NCBI GenBank assembly: GCA_016710115.1
Contig: JADJLN010000019.1
Coordinates: 186,001-250,000 of the forward strand
DNA length: 64,000 bases
Direction: 5' to 3'
Source of the DNA: Saprospiraceae bacterium
GTDB lineage: Bacteria; Bacteroidota; Bacteroidia; Chitinophagales; Saprospiraceae
Part shown: positions 11,012 to 22,060 of the stretch, piece by piece
Numbering within the stretch: the first letter of the stretch is position 1
Layout: each line of letters starts with the position of its first letter
Notes under the pieces: model-generated
Seen by the model: only the letters and a program-made list of their open reading frames with translations
Database searches by the model: none
What the model was told of the DNA's origin: nothing
Position numbers and translations under genes: made by a program

Positions 11012-14000
11012 TCACTCCACCAAAACAAATCCTGCCCATGAGTAGGGATTAAAAAACCGATCCCGCATTTCCCGTTGTGTTTTGCGGAAAGCATCCGGAA
11101 TGGTCTTATTGCTTTCCAGCCAATTTTTATAAAAAGCGGTCATGAACTCCATCGTCTCCCGGTCGGGTACCTGCCACAGCGACATAATGAGATATTTGGC
11201 CCCGGCGATCTTGAATGCTCGTTGTAATCCATAAATCCCTTCATTTCCTTGAATATCACCCAGACCAGTCTCGCAAGCAGAGAGGACCACCAATTCGGTA
11301 TTGGACAGATTCATCTGACTGATCTCATAAGCAGTGAGGATACCGTCTTCTCTGTCCGGGCTGACTGCTCTCCCATTCTGCCAGGCATAGTTTCCCCCTG
11401 CCAGGATGAGGCCGGAGCGAATCATGGGGTTGTCTGATGATTTGAAGACAGGTTCTGCTCCATCCAACCCAATCTCTTGTATTTTAGCTTCCGGATCCGG
11501 GAAGAAAAAGCCGTGGGTAGCGATATGCAGTACACGGGGGGAGGATTTCCCTAAGCCTATCGCTTTGATGGTCTCCTCATCGGCATTTGAACCGTACAAA
11601 GTATCCACTTGATAACCCACCGGCGCAATGGTGGCAACAATACGCTCCACCTCCTTCTCTGTCCATTTGAGGTAGGACCAACTGCCGCCCCGGGTGCCTG
11701 ATGACACCAGGACTTCTGAAGCGGAACGGCTGGCCAGAAGGGGTTGATCATCCAGAGCGGGAAGGGTCATCTCCACTTCAAAATTTACCCCACCGACCAA
11801 AAGGGCTTCATTGGCCTTAGTAGTGATGTTGGATGGTATAACCAATTGTCGGGTACTATTCAAAGCGACCAGATTGTATTGGTCGGAGAGGATGGCCTCA
11901 TCGTTAATAGCGATGGCGCCCAGGTTGAGCCGATGCAACACCCCGGAAGGGGAATAATAAATGGTCTCAATCCCTTCAAGGCCGGCTTCGTTAATTTTTG
12001 ACCAGATTAAATCGTAAAGGGATTTTTTTGCACTGCCCAATTGGACCATGCCCCGGTCGGCCCAGGCATAGAGTTCATTGACGTAATCGGCTTTGCGTTC
12101 CTTGTCGGCATTTAAAAGGTGGTCGAGTTCTTTTTCTTCAAATAACGGTATAAACAATGGCTGTGCTACACCCGGGCGAAGCAGTAAGACAGCATACATG
12201 GTGCTGTCCGTTTTCGAGGGGAAATTTACCTTAAAATGAACAAATTCGATAGCCGCTTCCGATTGTTTTAAAACCGCTTTTACCTCTTCCCAACTCACCT
12301 GCCGGAGGTTATCCGCATAGCCAGCAACCAAGCGAGCCAATGCCTTTTCGGCCTCGTAAGCTTTTTGTTCTAATTCGGGAAGATCTTTACGCTCTATGAT
12401 TGGCTTGGTATATTCGGCAGCAAGTCGGCGGCGTAGTGCTCTTAAACGGAGTTTGGTTTCCATGGTTTCAGGAGGAGCCATTGAAGGAGAATTTAGCCTG
12501 GAAGCAGCGGTTAAGAGGAAACCTTTATAAAAAAGTACATTATCAAATGCAAATTTGGGAAGCATTCCAAGTGTTGCATCATTGGTTTGACGTGCATATA
12601 GGTAACCATTTATTAAGTCATCGGCATATTTAAAGGTAGCGGCATATTTGGCGAGTTCGTGTTCGGAAAGAAACGAAGTGGCGTTAATTAACCTGGATTG
12701 AGAGTTTGAAAGCGCTTCTTTAATAAATGGTTCGGCATCTATATACCGGGTTTGTTTTTCGTACAGAGTTGCTAAGTATGTTATACTCTGTGTGTAATCT
12801 GGATGTTCATTGCCCAGGACTTTACCCCAGATGTCTTTCGCTTCGAGGTAAAGGGGTTCCGCTTTTTCGTAGTTGCCCATAGTCATGTATAAGATAGCCA
12901 AGTTGTTCAGGCTTGTACCATACAGGGGATGTTCCTTGCCCAAGGCTTTTCCCCAGATGTCTTTCGCTTCGAGGTAGAGGGGTTCCGTTTTTTCGTAGTT
13001 GCCCATAGACATGTAAAGGATAGCCAAGTTGTTCAGGCTTACGGCATAATCGGGATGTTCCTTACCCAAGGCTTTTCCCCAGATGTCTTTCGCTTCGAGG
13101 TAGAGGGGTTCTGCTTTTTGGGAATAACCCATATCAATATAGAGCTTTGCCAGAGCATTCAGGTTTGTGGCATAAGCGGGATGCTCTTTTCCTAATGTTT
13201 CCTTATTGATTTCTGTGGCTTCAAGATATAGTTGTTCGGCTTTTTCATAGTTTCCAAAATAGATATAAATGCTTGCCAGGTTGGAAATGCCCATTGCATA
13301 TTGGGGATGATCTTTTCCCAAGGCTTTCCCCCAAATTTCTACAGCATCAAGGTTCAGCGCTTCAGCCTTTTCGAAGTTACCCATTTTCAGATAAAGAGTT
13401 GCCAGGTTGTTCAGGCAATTGGCATAATTGGGATGTTCCTTTCCCAGCACTTTTTCATAAATAGCTTTGGCTTTTAAGAGAAGTTCTTCAGCTTTTTCAT
13501 ATTTACCTGTGTCCCAGTAAAGTCCTGCCAGGTTGTTAAGACAATTTATATAAAAAGGATGTTCCAAATTAAAAAGCTTGTTTTCAAAAATGTCTTTGGC
13601 ATCTAGTAAAAACAACTCGGACTTTTCATATTTGCCTATCCTCATATAAAGACTTCCAAGATTAACAAGAACTCCTATATAATTGAAATAATTGGGATCT
13701 TCTACATGGTGACCCAGTATTTTCCCCCAAATATTTTTAGCCTCGAGATAAATTGACTCCCCCTTTTCGTAGTTGCCCATGCCCAAGTAAAGATTTCCAA
13801 GGTTGTTCAGGCTTTTGGCATATTCTGGATGATCCGTTCCCAGCACTTTTCCACCAATTTCTTTAGCTTCCAACATGATTTGTTCTGCCTTTTCGTAATT
13901 TCCCAGGTTCATGTAAGTGGTTCCCAGGTTGATTAGTACTGAGACAAATTCCGGATGTTCTCTTCCCAGAACATTTTCTAGAATGGATATAGTTTCGAGG

Positions 14001-14281
14001 TACAATTTTAAAGCTTCTTGATTATTCCCTTTATAAGAATTAATCGTGCCTCTAGTAAATATAGCCTTGCCATACAATGCAGATTCCCGACCATATTTTT
14101 CGAGCGCAATTTTTTCAGCGAGTTCATTCAATTCGAGGGCTTTGTCAAAGTTGCGCTTAGCAATTAGTTCACGCGAGACCTTAATGAGGCTGTCCACTTG
14201 TTTGATCGCCATCGAATCAACCGTCTGAGCTGAAATGGTTGATAAACATAAAGACATTGATAAAATCAAAAAATATTTCAT
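11012..14281 (-). CDS. TPR-CHAT protease paralogue 3 (1089 aa)
   Basis: An uninterrupted frame. Signal peptide MKYFLILSMSLCLSTISAQ, then the shared VDSLIKVSRELIAKRNFDKA segment. About eleven TPRs run between residues ~60 and ~530. The last four are almost identical and keep the 42-residue period, while unit 4 carries a short insertion (HHVEDPNYFN). The C-terminal CHAT domain has His923 (VLHIATHG) and Cys1003 (LSACETGLG), with the tail NPYSWAGFVLVE. CHAT domains are cysteine peptidases of the caspase/separase clan; TPRs normally bind partner proteins. The signal peptide implies activity outside the cytoplasm. The gene lies 29 bp downstream of paralogue 4, consistent with one transcript for paralogues 5-4-3. 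The partner and substrate are not evident nearby. Confidence 0.95.
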   Translation of the reverse strand: MKYFLILSMSLCLSTISAQTVDSMAIKQVDSLIKVSRELIAKRNFDKALELNELAEKIALEKYGRESALYGKAIFTRGTINSYKGNNQEALKLYLETISILENVLGREHPEFVSVLINLGTTYMNLGNYEKAEQIMLEAKEIGGKVLGTDHPEYAKSLNNLGNLYLGMGNYEKGESIYLEAKNIWGKILGHHVEDPNYFNYIGVLVNLGSLYMRIGKYEKSELFLLDAKDIFENKLFNLEHPFYINCLNNLAGLYWDTGKYEKAEELLLKAKAIYEKVLGKEHPNYANCLNNLATLYLKMGNFEKAEALNLDAVEIWGKALGKDHPQYAMGISNLASIYIYFGNYEKAEQLYLEATEINKETLGKEHPAYATNLNALAKLYIDMGYSQKAEPLYLEAKDIWGKALGKEHPDYAVSLNNLAILYMSMGNYEKTEPLYLEAKDIWGKALGKEHPLYGTSLNNLAILYMTMGNYEKAEPLYLEAKDIWGKVLGNEHPDYTQSITYLATLYEKQTRYIDAEPFIKEALSNSQSRLINATSFLSEHELAKYAATFKYADDLINGYLYARQTNDATLGMLPKFAFDNVLFYKGFLLTAASRLNSPSMAPPETMETKLRLRALRRRLAAEYTKPIIERKDLPELEQKAYEAEKALARLVAGYADNLRQVSWEEVKAVLKQSEAAIEFVHFKVNFPSKTDSTMYAVLLLRPGVAQPLFIPLFEEKELDHLLNADKERKADYVNELYAWADRGMVQLGSAKKSLYDLIWSKINEAGLEGIETIYYSPSGVLHRLNLGAIAINDEAILSDQYNLVALNSTRQLVIPSNITTKANEALLVGGVNFEVEMTLPALDDQPLLASRSASEVLVSSGTRGGSWSYLKWTEKEVERIVATIAPVGYQVDTLYGSNADEETIKAIGLGKSSPRVLHIATHGFFFPDPEAKIQEIGLDGAEPVFKSSDNPMIRSGLILAGGNYAWQNGRAVSPDREDGILTAYEISQMNLSNTELVVLSACETGLGDIQGNEGIYGLQRAFKIAGAKYLIMSLWQVPDRETMEFMTAFYKNWLESNKTIPDAFRKTQREMRDRFFNPYSWAGFVLVE
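12790..13130 (-). repeat. Near-identical 126-bp TPR repeats in paralogue 3
   Basis: Three successive 126-bp units share long exact stretches (the phrase 'agatgtctttcgcttcgagg' recurs with 126-bp spacing at about 12830, 12955 and 13081). This indicates recent intragenic duplication. Confidence 0.88.
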
Positions 14282-14310
14282 AGAACTAAATTTTAATTTT
14301 TGTAATTGAA

Positions 14311-17300
14311 TTATTCCACCAGCACAAACCCCGCCCAGCTATAAGGATTGAAAAACCGATCCCGCATTTCCCGTTGTGTTTTGCGGAAAGCATCCGGAAT
14401 GGTCATATTGCTTTCCAGCCAGTTTTTATAAAAAGCGGTCATGAACTCCATCGTCTCCCTGTCGGGCACCCGCCAGAGAGACATTATTAAATATTTGGCT
14501 CCCGCGATTTTAAAAGCTCTCTGCAGGCCATATACCCCTTCATTACCCTGGATATCCCCAAGCCCAGTCTCGCATGCGGAGAGGACCACCAGTTCCGTAT
14601 TGGACAAATTCATCTGGCTGATCTCATAGGCAGTGAGAATACCGTCTTCTCTGTCCGGACCAGCCGATCTACCTTGTTGCCAGGCGTAGTTGCCGCCGCC
14701 GAGAATGAGACCGGACCGGATCATAGGGTTGTCGGACAGTTTAAAGACGGGCTCTGCTCTATCTAAACCGATTCCATTACTTTTTCTTTCCGGATCCGGA
14801 AAGAAAAACCCATGTGTTGCAAAATGCACTACGCGGGGTGAAGTCTTTCCTTTTCCAAGTTTCTTTACCGTTTCTTCAGTAGCTAGACTACCCCGAAATG
14901 CCTGGACCGGAAAATGGTTACGATCACTGATATTAGTAATTTCTGTTAACTCAGTATCTGTACCCGGAAGATAAGACCAATCCTTGCCTCTATTTGGCAA
15001 TGAACGAAAAGCATATTCTATGGAAGGTGCAGACGAGGCCAAAACATGTTCAATCTGAATCGTATCTGCAAGTGTGAGTGTCGTATCGAGATCGTACTTA
15101 ATACCGCCAAACATAATTATTTCACCTGTTGCATTAATTTGATTAACAGGGGGAACAACTAGTGTTCGGGTACTACCAAGTCTTACTAAATCATACTTGT
15201 CAGAAAGGGTAATTACCGCGTCATCTGAACCGAGACCTGCAGGAATGGCATCAAAATTTATTTGATGCAACATTCCTGCAGGTGAATAATAGATCCGATT
15301 TTTACCCGATAATAAACTGTCGAGCGGTTTCCAACACAAATCGTACAAACCTTCCTGGTTGTTTTCACGTCCAAGCGGCACCAGGCCCCGTGTATACATT
15401 TGGGCTACTAATTCAGGCTTTGTGTTCTCCCGGTTCTTCGACAATGTATTCAACAACTCCTTTTCTTCAAATAAGGGGATAAACAAGGGTTGATTAGCAT
15501 TGGGCAGCACAATTAATGCTGTATACATCATACTATCTGATATGATGTCTCGCTGAAAATCATAGTATTTGTAATGTATAAATTCGATTGCTGCCTCTCC
15601 TTGATGGAGCTGCTGACTAACATCCCTCCAATTCACTTGTTGCAAAGCTTCCTTAAAACCCTCCGATGACCGTGCAAGATACTTTTCAATGGTATTTATT
15701 TTTTCCTCGAGATAAGTCACCTGAACACTGTCACGTTCATAAATGGGTATAGAATATTGAATGGCTAGTCTCTGACTGAACGATTTGTACAATTGGAATT
15801 TATCAACCATGACAGAATCAGACAACGGAAAATTGTTTAACCCCTTCGAAGCGTTAAGTAAAAATCCTTTATGGAATAAGGCATTGTCATACGCAACATC
15901 CGTTGATGTCTTTCCTTGAAAATAATGTAAAAATGCCCATACATGTTCCTGTCTGTCGGAATAATATTTTAGATATAAATTTAATTCTTTTTCAGAAAGG
16001 TGAGACAAGGAATTTGTAATGTGCATCCGATCAAGTATTGTCATTTCATTGAAAAGTATTTCAGCATTTTGTATTTTACCTAGAACAGCATTAACTGTGG
16101 AAAAACCAATCAAGTTCCTTGAATAAATTGGAGACTTTTTTCCTAAGGCAATTTCCCATATTTCCATTGCTTCAAGATAAAATTTCTCCGCTATCGCAGG
16201 TTTAAAGATTCGACGATTTAGGTTGCCAAGATTGTTAAGTGATTGTGCATAGTCAGGATGGGTCTTTCCTAAATTCATACCTCTGATGGATAGCGCCTCA
16301 TCAAATACAACTTTTGCATCATCTAATCTATTTATGTCGAAATACAGAGCACCAAGATTAGTAAGGCTAATTGCATAGTCGGGATGCAATTTCCCACGGC
16401 TTGCCTCTTTGATGGCAAGTGCCTCAAGAAGCAATTGTTCTGCCTTTTCCATTTGGCCCCATTCGTTATAAATAGTGGCCAGATTATTCAATATACCTGC
16501 ATAATCTGGATGGTCTCTTCCCAATACATTTTCAAAAATCTTACGCGTTTCCAGGTAATTACGCTCGGCTTTTGAATAATTGCCCATTTCTAGATAGACA
16601 TTAGCCAAATTGGTTAAACTGTAAGCATATCCAAGAGGATCGTCCCCAACTAATTCTTTTCTTATATCCACGAGCTCAATATATAGCTGCTCAGCTTTTT
16701 TGTAATCACCAACTTCACTATATAATAATCCCAAATTGTTAATTGCATCAATGTAATAGCTATGACGTTTACCCCATGATTGTATAATTATTTCTAAAAC
16801 ACTTGAAAATAATAACTCTGCCTCAACATAATTTCCTATTTGTCGGTATAAGTCTGCCAGACTAAACAGACAATCCATGTAATACTCGTTCGTTCGGTTA
16901 TTCAATCGATTTTCAAAGATGTCTTTAGCTTCCAAAAATAATTTTTGGGCTTGTTCATAATCACCCATTTTTTCATACACATTTCCTAAATTGATAAGTA
17001 TTCCACAATAATTTACATCATCGCTTCCTGTTAAGGCTTCTATAATTTTTAACTCTTTTATAAATAATTGTTCAGCTTTTTGATACTTACCGGCTTCCCT
17101 ATAAACTAAGCCTAAATTACCTAAAGCAATCAAATAATTCTGAGAAAAGGTGTCAGTTATTCTTTCCATGATTTCAAGTGACTTTAAAAATAACAATTCA
17201 GCTTTTTCATAATTAGCCAATTTATAATAATTCCCTGCAAGGTCATTTAGATTGCCTATTAAGGCCGGATCTGCTTCACCCAGCTTGTTTTTTCGAATTA

Positions 17301-17847
17301 CCAAGGCCTCAATAAGTAGTGGCTCAGCCTTTTTGTAGTTCTCCATTTTTTGGTATATCCTTCCCAGGTTACCAATACAACTTGCATAATCAGGATGATC
17401 CTTACCGACGTTAACTTCCATAATGCGGATGGCTTCCAATTGCATGGCTTCTGACTTGTCATACATTCCTTGTACTAAGTACAACGAAGATAAATTGGAA
17501 ATGGTTTGACCATACAAGGCATGTTCTTTACCTAATATTTTTTCCCTTATGGATTTGGCTTCAGTCCACTTTTCTTCGGCCTTTGCAAAGTCTCCTTGAT
17601 AATAGTAAATAACACCATATTGCATACAACAGTTTGAAAAAGCCATAGATTGCATTCCCACTTTATCATTGGCAATCTTACAAGCGACCTGAGTCAATTC
17701 AATAGCCTTATTGAAAGATCCAGATCTTGTTAGTTCTCGCGAAATCAAAAGGACGCTATCGACTTCCTTCATTACCAGTGAATCGACGTTTTGAGCTGTA
17801 ACTCCTGACAAGATGAATACCATTGAAATAAGGAACAAATACTTCAT
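14311..17847 (-). CDS. TPR-CHAT protease paralogue 4 (1178 aa)
   Basis: The longest intact member. Signal peptide MKYLFLISMVFILSGVTAQ, the shared segment VDSLVMKEVDSVLLISRELT, then about thirteen TPRs that are well diverged from each other. The CHAT domain has His1012 (VVHFATHG) and Cys1092 (LSACETGLG). This copy and paralogue 7 share a distinct middle region (KIYYSPAG/RIYYSPAG, MYTRGLVPLG), so they form a subfamily. Yet the last ~100 residues match paralogues 3 and 5 almost exactly. It has MSLWRVPDRET where most sisters have MSLWQVPD. Separated by 29 bp and 47 bp from its neighbours on the same strand. Confidence 0.95.
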   Translation of the reverse strand: MKYLFLISMVFILSGVTAQNVDSLVMKEVDSVLLISRELTRSGSFNKAIELTQVACKIANDKVGMQSMAFSNCCMQYGVIYYYQGDFAKAEEKWTEAKSIREKILGKEHALYGQTISNLSSLYLVQGMYDKSEAMQLEAIRIMEVNVGKDHPDYASCIGNLGRIYQKMENYKKAEPLLIEALVIRKNKLGEADPALIGNLNDLAGNYYKLANYEKAELLFLKSLEIMERITDTFSQNYLIALGNLGLVYREAGKYQKAEQLFIKELKIIEALTGSDDVNYCGILINLGNVYEKMGDYEQAQKLFLEAKDIFENRLNNRTNEYYMDCLFSLADLYRQIGNYVEAELLFSSVLEIIIQSWGKRHSYYIDAINNLGLLYSEVGDYKKAEQLYIELVDIRKELVGDDPLGYAYSLTNLANVYLEMGNYSKAERNYLETRKIFENVLGRDHPDYAGILNNLATIYNEWGQMEKAEQLLLEALAIKEASRGKLHPDYAISLTNLGALYFDINRLDDAKVVFDEALSIRGMNLGKTHPDYAQSLNNLGNLNRRIFKPAIAEKFYLEAMEIWEIALGKKSPIYSRNLIGFSTVNAVLGKIQNAEILFNEMTILDRMHITNSLSHLSEKELNLYLKYYSDRQEHVWAFLHYFQGKTSTDVAYDNALFHKGFLLNASKGLNNFPLSDSVMVDKFQLYKSFSQRLAIQYSIPIYERDSVQVTYLEEKINTIEKYLARSSEGFKEALQQVNWRDVSQQLHQGEAAIEFIHYKYYDFQRDIISDSMMYTALIVLPNANQPLFIPLFEEKELLNTLSKNRENTKPELVAQMYTRGLVPLGRENNQEGLYDLCWKPLDSLLSGKNRIYYSPAGMLHQINFDAIPAGLGSDDAVITLSDKYDLVRLGSTRTLVVPPVNQINATGEIIMFGGIKYDLDTTLTLADTIQIEHVLASSAPSIEYAFRSLPNRGKDWSYLPGTDTELTEITNISDRNHFPVQAFRGSLATEETVKKLGKGKTSPRVVHFATHGFFFPDPERKSNGIGLDRAEPVFKLSDNPMIRSGLILGGGNYAWQQGRSAGPDREDGILTAYEISQMNLSNTELVVLSACETGLGDIQGNEGVYGLQRAFKIAGAKYLIMSLWRVPDRETMEFMTAFYKNWLESNMTIPDAFRKTQREMRDRFFNPYSWAGFVLVE

Positions 17848-17894
17848 AATGTGCTTTTATTTAGTGCAATTAATACGATTCTATTTTCTATAAG

Positions 17895-20800
17895 TTATTC
17901 CACCAACACAAATCCTGCCCAACTGTATGGATTGAAAAACCGATTCCGCATTTCCCGTTGTGTTTTGCGGAAAGCATCCGGAATGGTCATATTGCTTTCC
18001 AGCCAATTTTTATAAAAGCGGTCATGAACTCCATCGTCTCCCTGTCAGGCACCTGCCAGAGAGACATGATTAAATATTTGGCTCCCGCGATTTTAAAAGC
18101 TCTCTGCAGGCCATACACCCCTTCATTGCCCTGGATGTCGCCCAGCCCAGTCTCGCAAGCAGAGAGGACCACCAGTTCGGTATTGGACAGGTTCATCTGG
18201 CTGATCTCGTAGGCTGTGAGGATGCCGTCTTCCTTTTCAGGGTTGAACGCATGCCCGTACTGCCAGGTATAGTTACCACCCGCAAGTATAAGACCAGAGC
18301 GGATCATGGGGTTATCGGAGTTTTTGAAGACAGGCTCTGTCTCCCCCAATCCTTGCTTTCCCATTTTGACTTCCGGATCGGTGAAAAAAAAGCCGTGCGT
18401 TGCGATGTGTAAAATGCGGGGGGAAGTCGCATCTCTTCCTATGGCCTTAATTGCCTCTTCTGCTGCTTCCGATCCTGTTAATTGCGCTGCTTTGAAACCT
18501 TCTGTGGTTAAGGTGCTGGTTATGCGTTCCACTTCTTTCTCAGTCCATTTGAGGTAGGGCCAGTTGCCGCCTCGTGTACCTGATGTTGTCCATGCCCCAG
18601 CAGAACGACTGGTCAAAAGGGGTGGCTCTTCAAATGTTGTGTAGGTGGTATCCACTTCAAAGTTCACCCCTCCTACAAGGAGTGCATCATTGGCTAGGGT
18701 AATGACGGCAGCGGGAATGACTAACTGCCGGGTACTGTTCAGGGCCACCAGGTTGTAACGATCGGAAAGGATGGTCTCATCGTCCACAGCGATGGCGCCC
18801 AGGTTCAGGCGATGCAACACACCCGAAGGGGAATAATACACCGTCTTAATCCCTTCAAGACCAGCGGCTTCAATCCTGGCCCAAATCAAATCATAGAGAG
18901 ATTTCTGAACAATGCCCTGTTGGATCATGCCTCGATCGACCCGTGCGTACAGATTGTTAACGTAATCCGATTTGCGCTCCTGTTCTGTATCCAGAAGGTG
19001 TTTCAATTCATTTTCTTCAAATAAGGAGATGAACAGAGGCATTTCCCTACCAGGTAAAATGACCAAAGCAGCATAAAAGGTGCTGTCTGTTTGCAATTTT
19101 TGATAATAATTATAATGTACCATCTCTATAGCAATTTCACCAGGTTTCAAAGCTGATTGCACATCCTGCCAACGAACCTGCCGATTAGCTCTGTCAAAAC
19201 CAGTTACCGTTCGAATGAGATCCTTTTCAAGAGCATTGGCTTTTTCTTCTAAATCGATTATCATTATACTGTCTCTATCCACAATGAGCTTGCTGTATTC
19301 TGATGCCAATCTGCGACAACAAGACTTGAGCATGTAGAATTTTTCTGTAGCTGTTGAATCAGAAAGTGCAAGCCGTTTAATCCGGTTGGACTCATGGAGC
19401 AAGAAACCTTTGTAAAACAAGCTGTTATTGTAACAAAGCTGAATGGAATTGGAATTACCGGTATTTTGCGTGAATGACAATATTCTGTTCTGCTGGAGTT
19501 TGAATAAATCCATGTAAGAACTTAATTCAAGTTCCGAAAGATAACGACTCGACTTTTCAAGTTGGATCCTGTTCAAATCAGATAATTCATGAAAGTAATT
19601 CTCGGCTTTCTCCAACTGCCCCAGCCTGAAATATAATGTCGCTAATTCACTTATTATATTGCTATAATAGTAATGTGTAGTATCGACCATCCGTCTTATT
19701 ATCGACTTCGATTCCAAATACAAGGGCTCTGCCTTTGACAGTCTGTTTGAAATCAAATACCAGTCAGCCATATTTTTTAAACAATTTGCGTAATTCGGAT
19801 GATCATTCAATCGCAAATGTTTATAAATGTCCAATGACTCCTGATAGAGCGCCTCTAACCCTTCAAAATTGCCAGAATCCCTGTTTACATTTGCGAGATT
19901 ATTTAATAATTGTGCATACAGTGTACTATTCCTTCCTTCCTTTTTTTCCACTATAGATATGGCCTCAAGATATAACTCTTGCGCTTTGCTATAATTTTTT
20001 GTGTACACATATACAATAGCCAGATTGTTAAGTATACTTTCATAAATAGGATGTTCCTTACCAGAAACAACTTCCACTATAGTTTTGGACTGAATGAAGA
20101 GTTGCTCCGCCTTCACGTAGTTTGCCATCCTGCTATAAGAAATGGCAAGGTTCATCAGCGCACGCGCATAATCAGGGCTTTCCGTATTCAACGATTTTTC
20201 ATATATGGACTTGGATTCAAGCAGGAGGAGTTGGGCCTTTTCATGCAATCCCATTTCATCGTATAATATTGCCAAATTGGAAACATACGAAATATAAGCA
20301 GGATGGGTCTGACTATTTGAAATAACGTGTTGCGAGATAAGTTCAAGGTAAATCACCTCTGCCTTTTCAAATTGGCCCATTTTCCAAAGCATCAATGCCA
20401 GGTTGTTTTTACTCCAATTGTAAAGCGAATTGTTCTTTTCTATCAAACGATCCTGAATGCCTATGGACTGGTAAAAGAGTGGTTCAGCCTTATCATAAAG
20501 TTCCATTTTACTATAAACATTTCCTAATTCAATCAAACAGCTGGCAAAGTAAACGCTTTCCTTTCCAACTGTTTTTTCACAAATTTCCAACATCTGAAGA
20601 CATGCCTGTTCTGCTTTGCCCAGATTGCCTAAACCCTTGTATAATTCTAACAGAGGAAATAACCCCATGAAATATTCTAAATGCTCCTTTCCAAATACTT
20701 TTTCCCGTATACTTAAAGATTCTAAAATCAGTGGTTCAGCTTTTTCGAAATTTCCCAAACTCAAGTATATGCCGGCGAGGTTTTTCAAGCACTGGGCATA

Positions 20801-21133
20801 ATCGAGATGCTCCCTGCCCAGCACCTTTTCCCGGATGGCTTTAGATTCAAGATACCATTTTTCAGCTTCCTGATTATTTCCCATGAAATCATGAATCCTG
20901 CCTTTATTGAAGGTACAACTACCATACGAAGCTGACTCAAGGCCCAGTTTATCGAACACCAGCTTTTCAGCAGCAGCATTGACTTCAAGTGCATGGTCGT
21001 AATCACCTTTGGCAGTCAAGTCACGGGAGACAAGAATGAGGCTGTCAACCTGTTTAATGATAACGGAATCGACCGACTGGGCTACTACTTGAGTTGCAAC
21101 CATTTGGATGAGAAACAGAGCAGCTAATCGCAT
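17895..21133 (-). CDS. TPR-CHAT protease paralogue 5, frameshifted near the C-terminus
   Basis: Signal peptide MRLAALFLIQMVATQVVAQ, the shared segment VDSLILVSRDLTAKGDYDHA, then about eleven diverged TPRs. The CHAT domain has His913 (ILHIATHG) and Cys993 (LSACETGLG). The frame ends early (AFIKIGWKAI) because one A is missing from the 'tttttataaaaag' tract near 18015. The next frame gives the normal NWLESNMTIPDAF and AGFVLVE tail, with the stop at 17895-17897. Full length about 1079 residues. First gene of the closely spaced 5-4-3 group. Paralogue 1 has an independent one-base loss at the same motif. Confidence 0.93.
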
Positions 21134-21472
21134 AGGGACTATTTGGAATGATCAGAAATTTCGATTGAAGATAGCCATGTTCTAAGATTACCTCCTATAT
21201 CAAGGGGCTGCTATTGCGCCAGGGGCTGCATTCTTCTCTGTGAAACTCTGCGCCACTCTGTGGTAAAACGAAGACGAAGAGACGGAGAGAGGGCCGAGGG
21301 TTGAGAACCGAGGGCCGAAGCTTCATTCTTACTGGTTGGCTAGACAGAGAAATCTATGTGCCTGAGTGGTTTCGACTCTATGAAACTCGGTGTATTCTGT
21401 GGTAAATAAAGGACTGAAAGACATAGAGAACGAAAGACGAAGTGACTCAGTGGATTTGACTTATCCAGAATC

Positions 21473-22060
21473 ACTTAGTGGACTCTCTCCTCTTCAGAAT
21501 ACCCTCTAGCTCTCTAGTAGAATTTCTATTTCACACCAATAATCCTCTTAGTGACTTAGTGGTTAATAGAGATTGTGGGACTCTGAGACGTTGAGACTTT
21601 GTGAGATTCCAAAGAAACAAAGACGAAGTGACTGAGAGACGAGGTCACCAAAATCTCTTTGCGCCTTAAATTTTTTCGCGCCCTTGCGACTTTGCGAGAG
21701 ATAAAACACTTAGAGAAACAATGGATTTCTTAGTGGACTCCCTCCACTTCAGAATACCCTCTACCTCTCTAGTAGAATTTCTATTTCACCCAAAAAGCCT
21801 CTTAGTGACTTAGTGGTTAATAGAGATTGTGGGACTCTGAGACGTTGAGACTTTGTGAGATTCCAAAGAAACAAAGACGAAGTGACTGAGAGACGAGGTC
21901 ACCAAAATCTCTTTGCGCCTTAAATTTTTCGCGCCCTTGCGCCTTTGCGAGAGATAAAACACTCAGAGAAACAATGGATTTCTTAGTGGACTCCCTCCAC
22001 TTCAGAATACCCTCTAGCTCTCTAGTAGAATTTCAATTTCACCCAAAAAGCCTCTTAGTG
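21473..22060 (+). repeat. ~254-bp direct tandem repeat, 2.3 copies
   Basis: The sequence starting gactc(t/c)ctcc at 21481 recurs at 21736 and 21989, giving periods of 255 and 253 bp. The first two units are almost identical over their full length. The third is truncated after about 70 bp. Each unit starts with a ~90-bp element (copies at 21473-21562, 21729-21816 and 21982-22060). Confidence 0.9.

Noticed and set aside
4425..18020. Programmed ribosomal frameshifting in the TPR-CHAT genes
   Set aside because: Shifts occur at different places and directions in different genes, and similar shifts break aspS and others; homopolymer errors explain them more simply.
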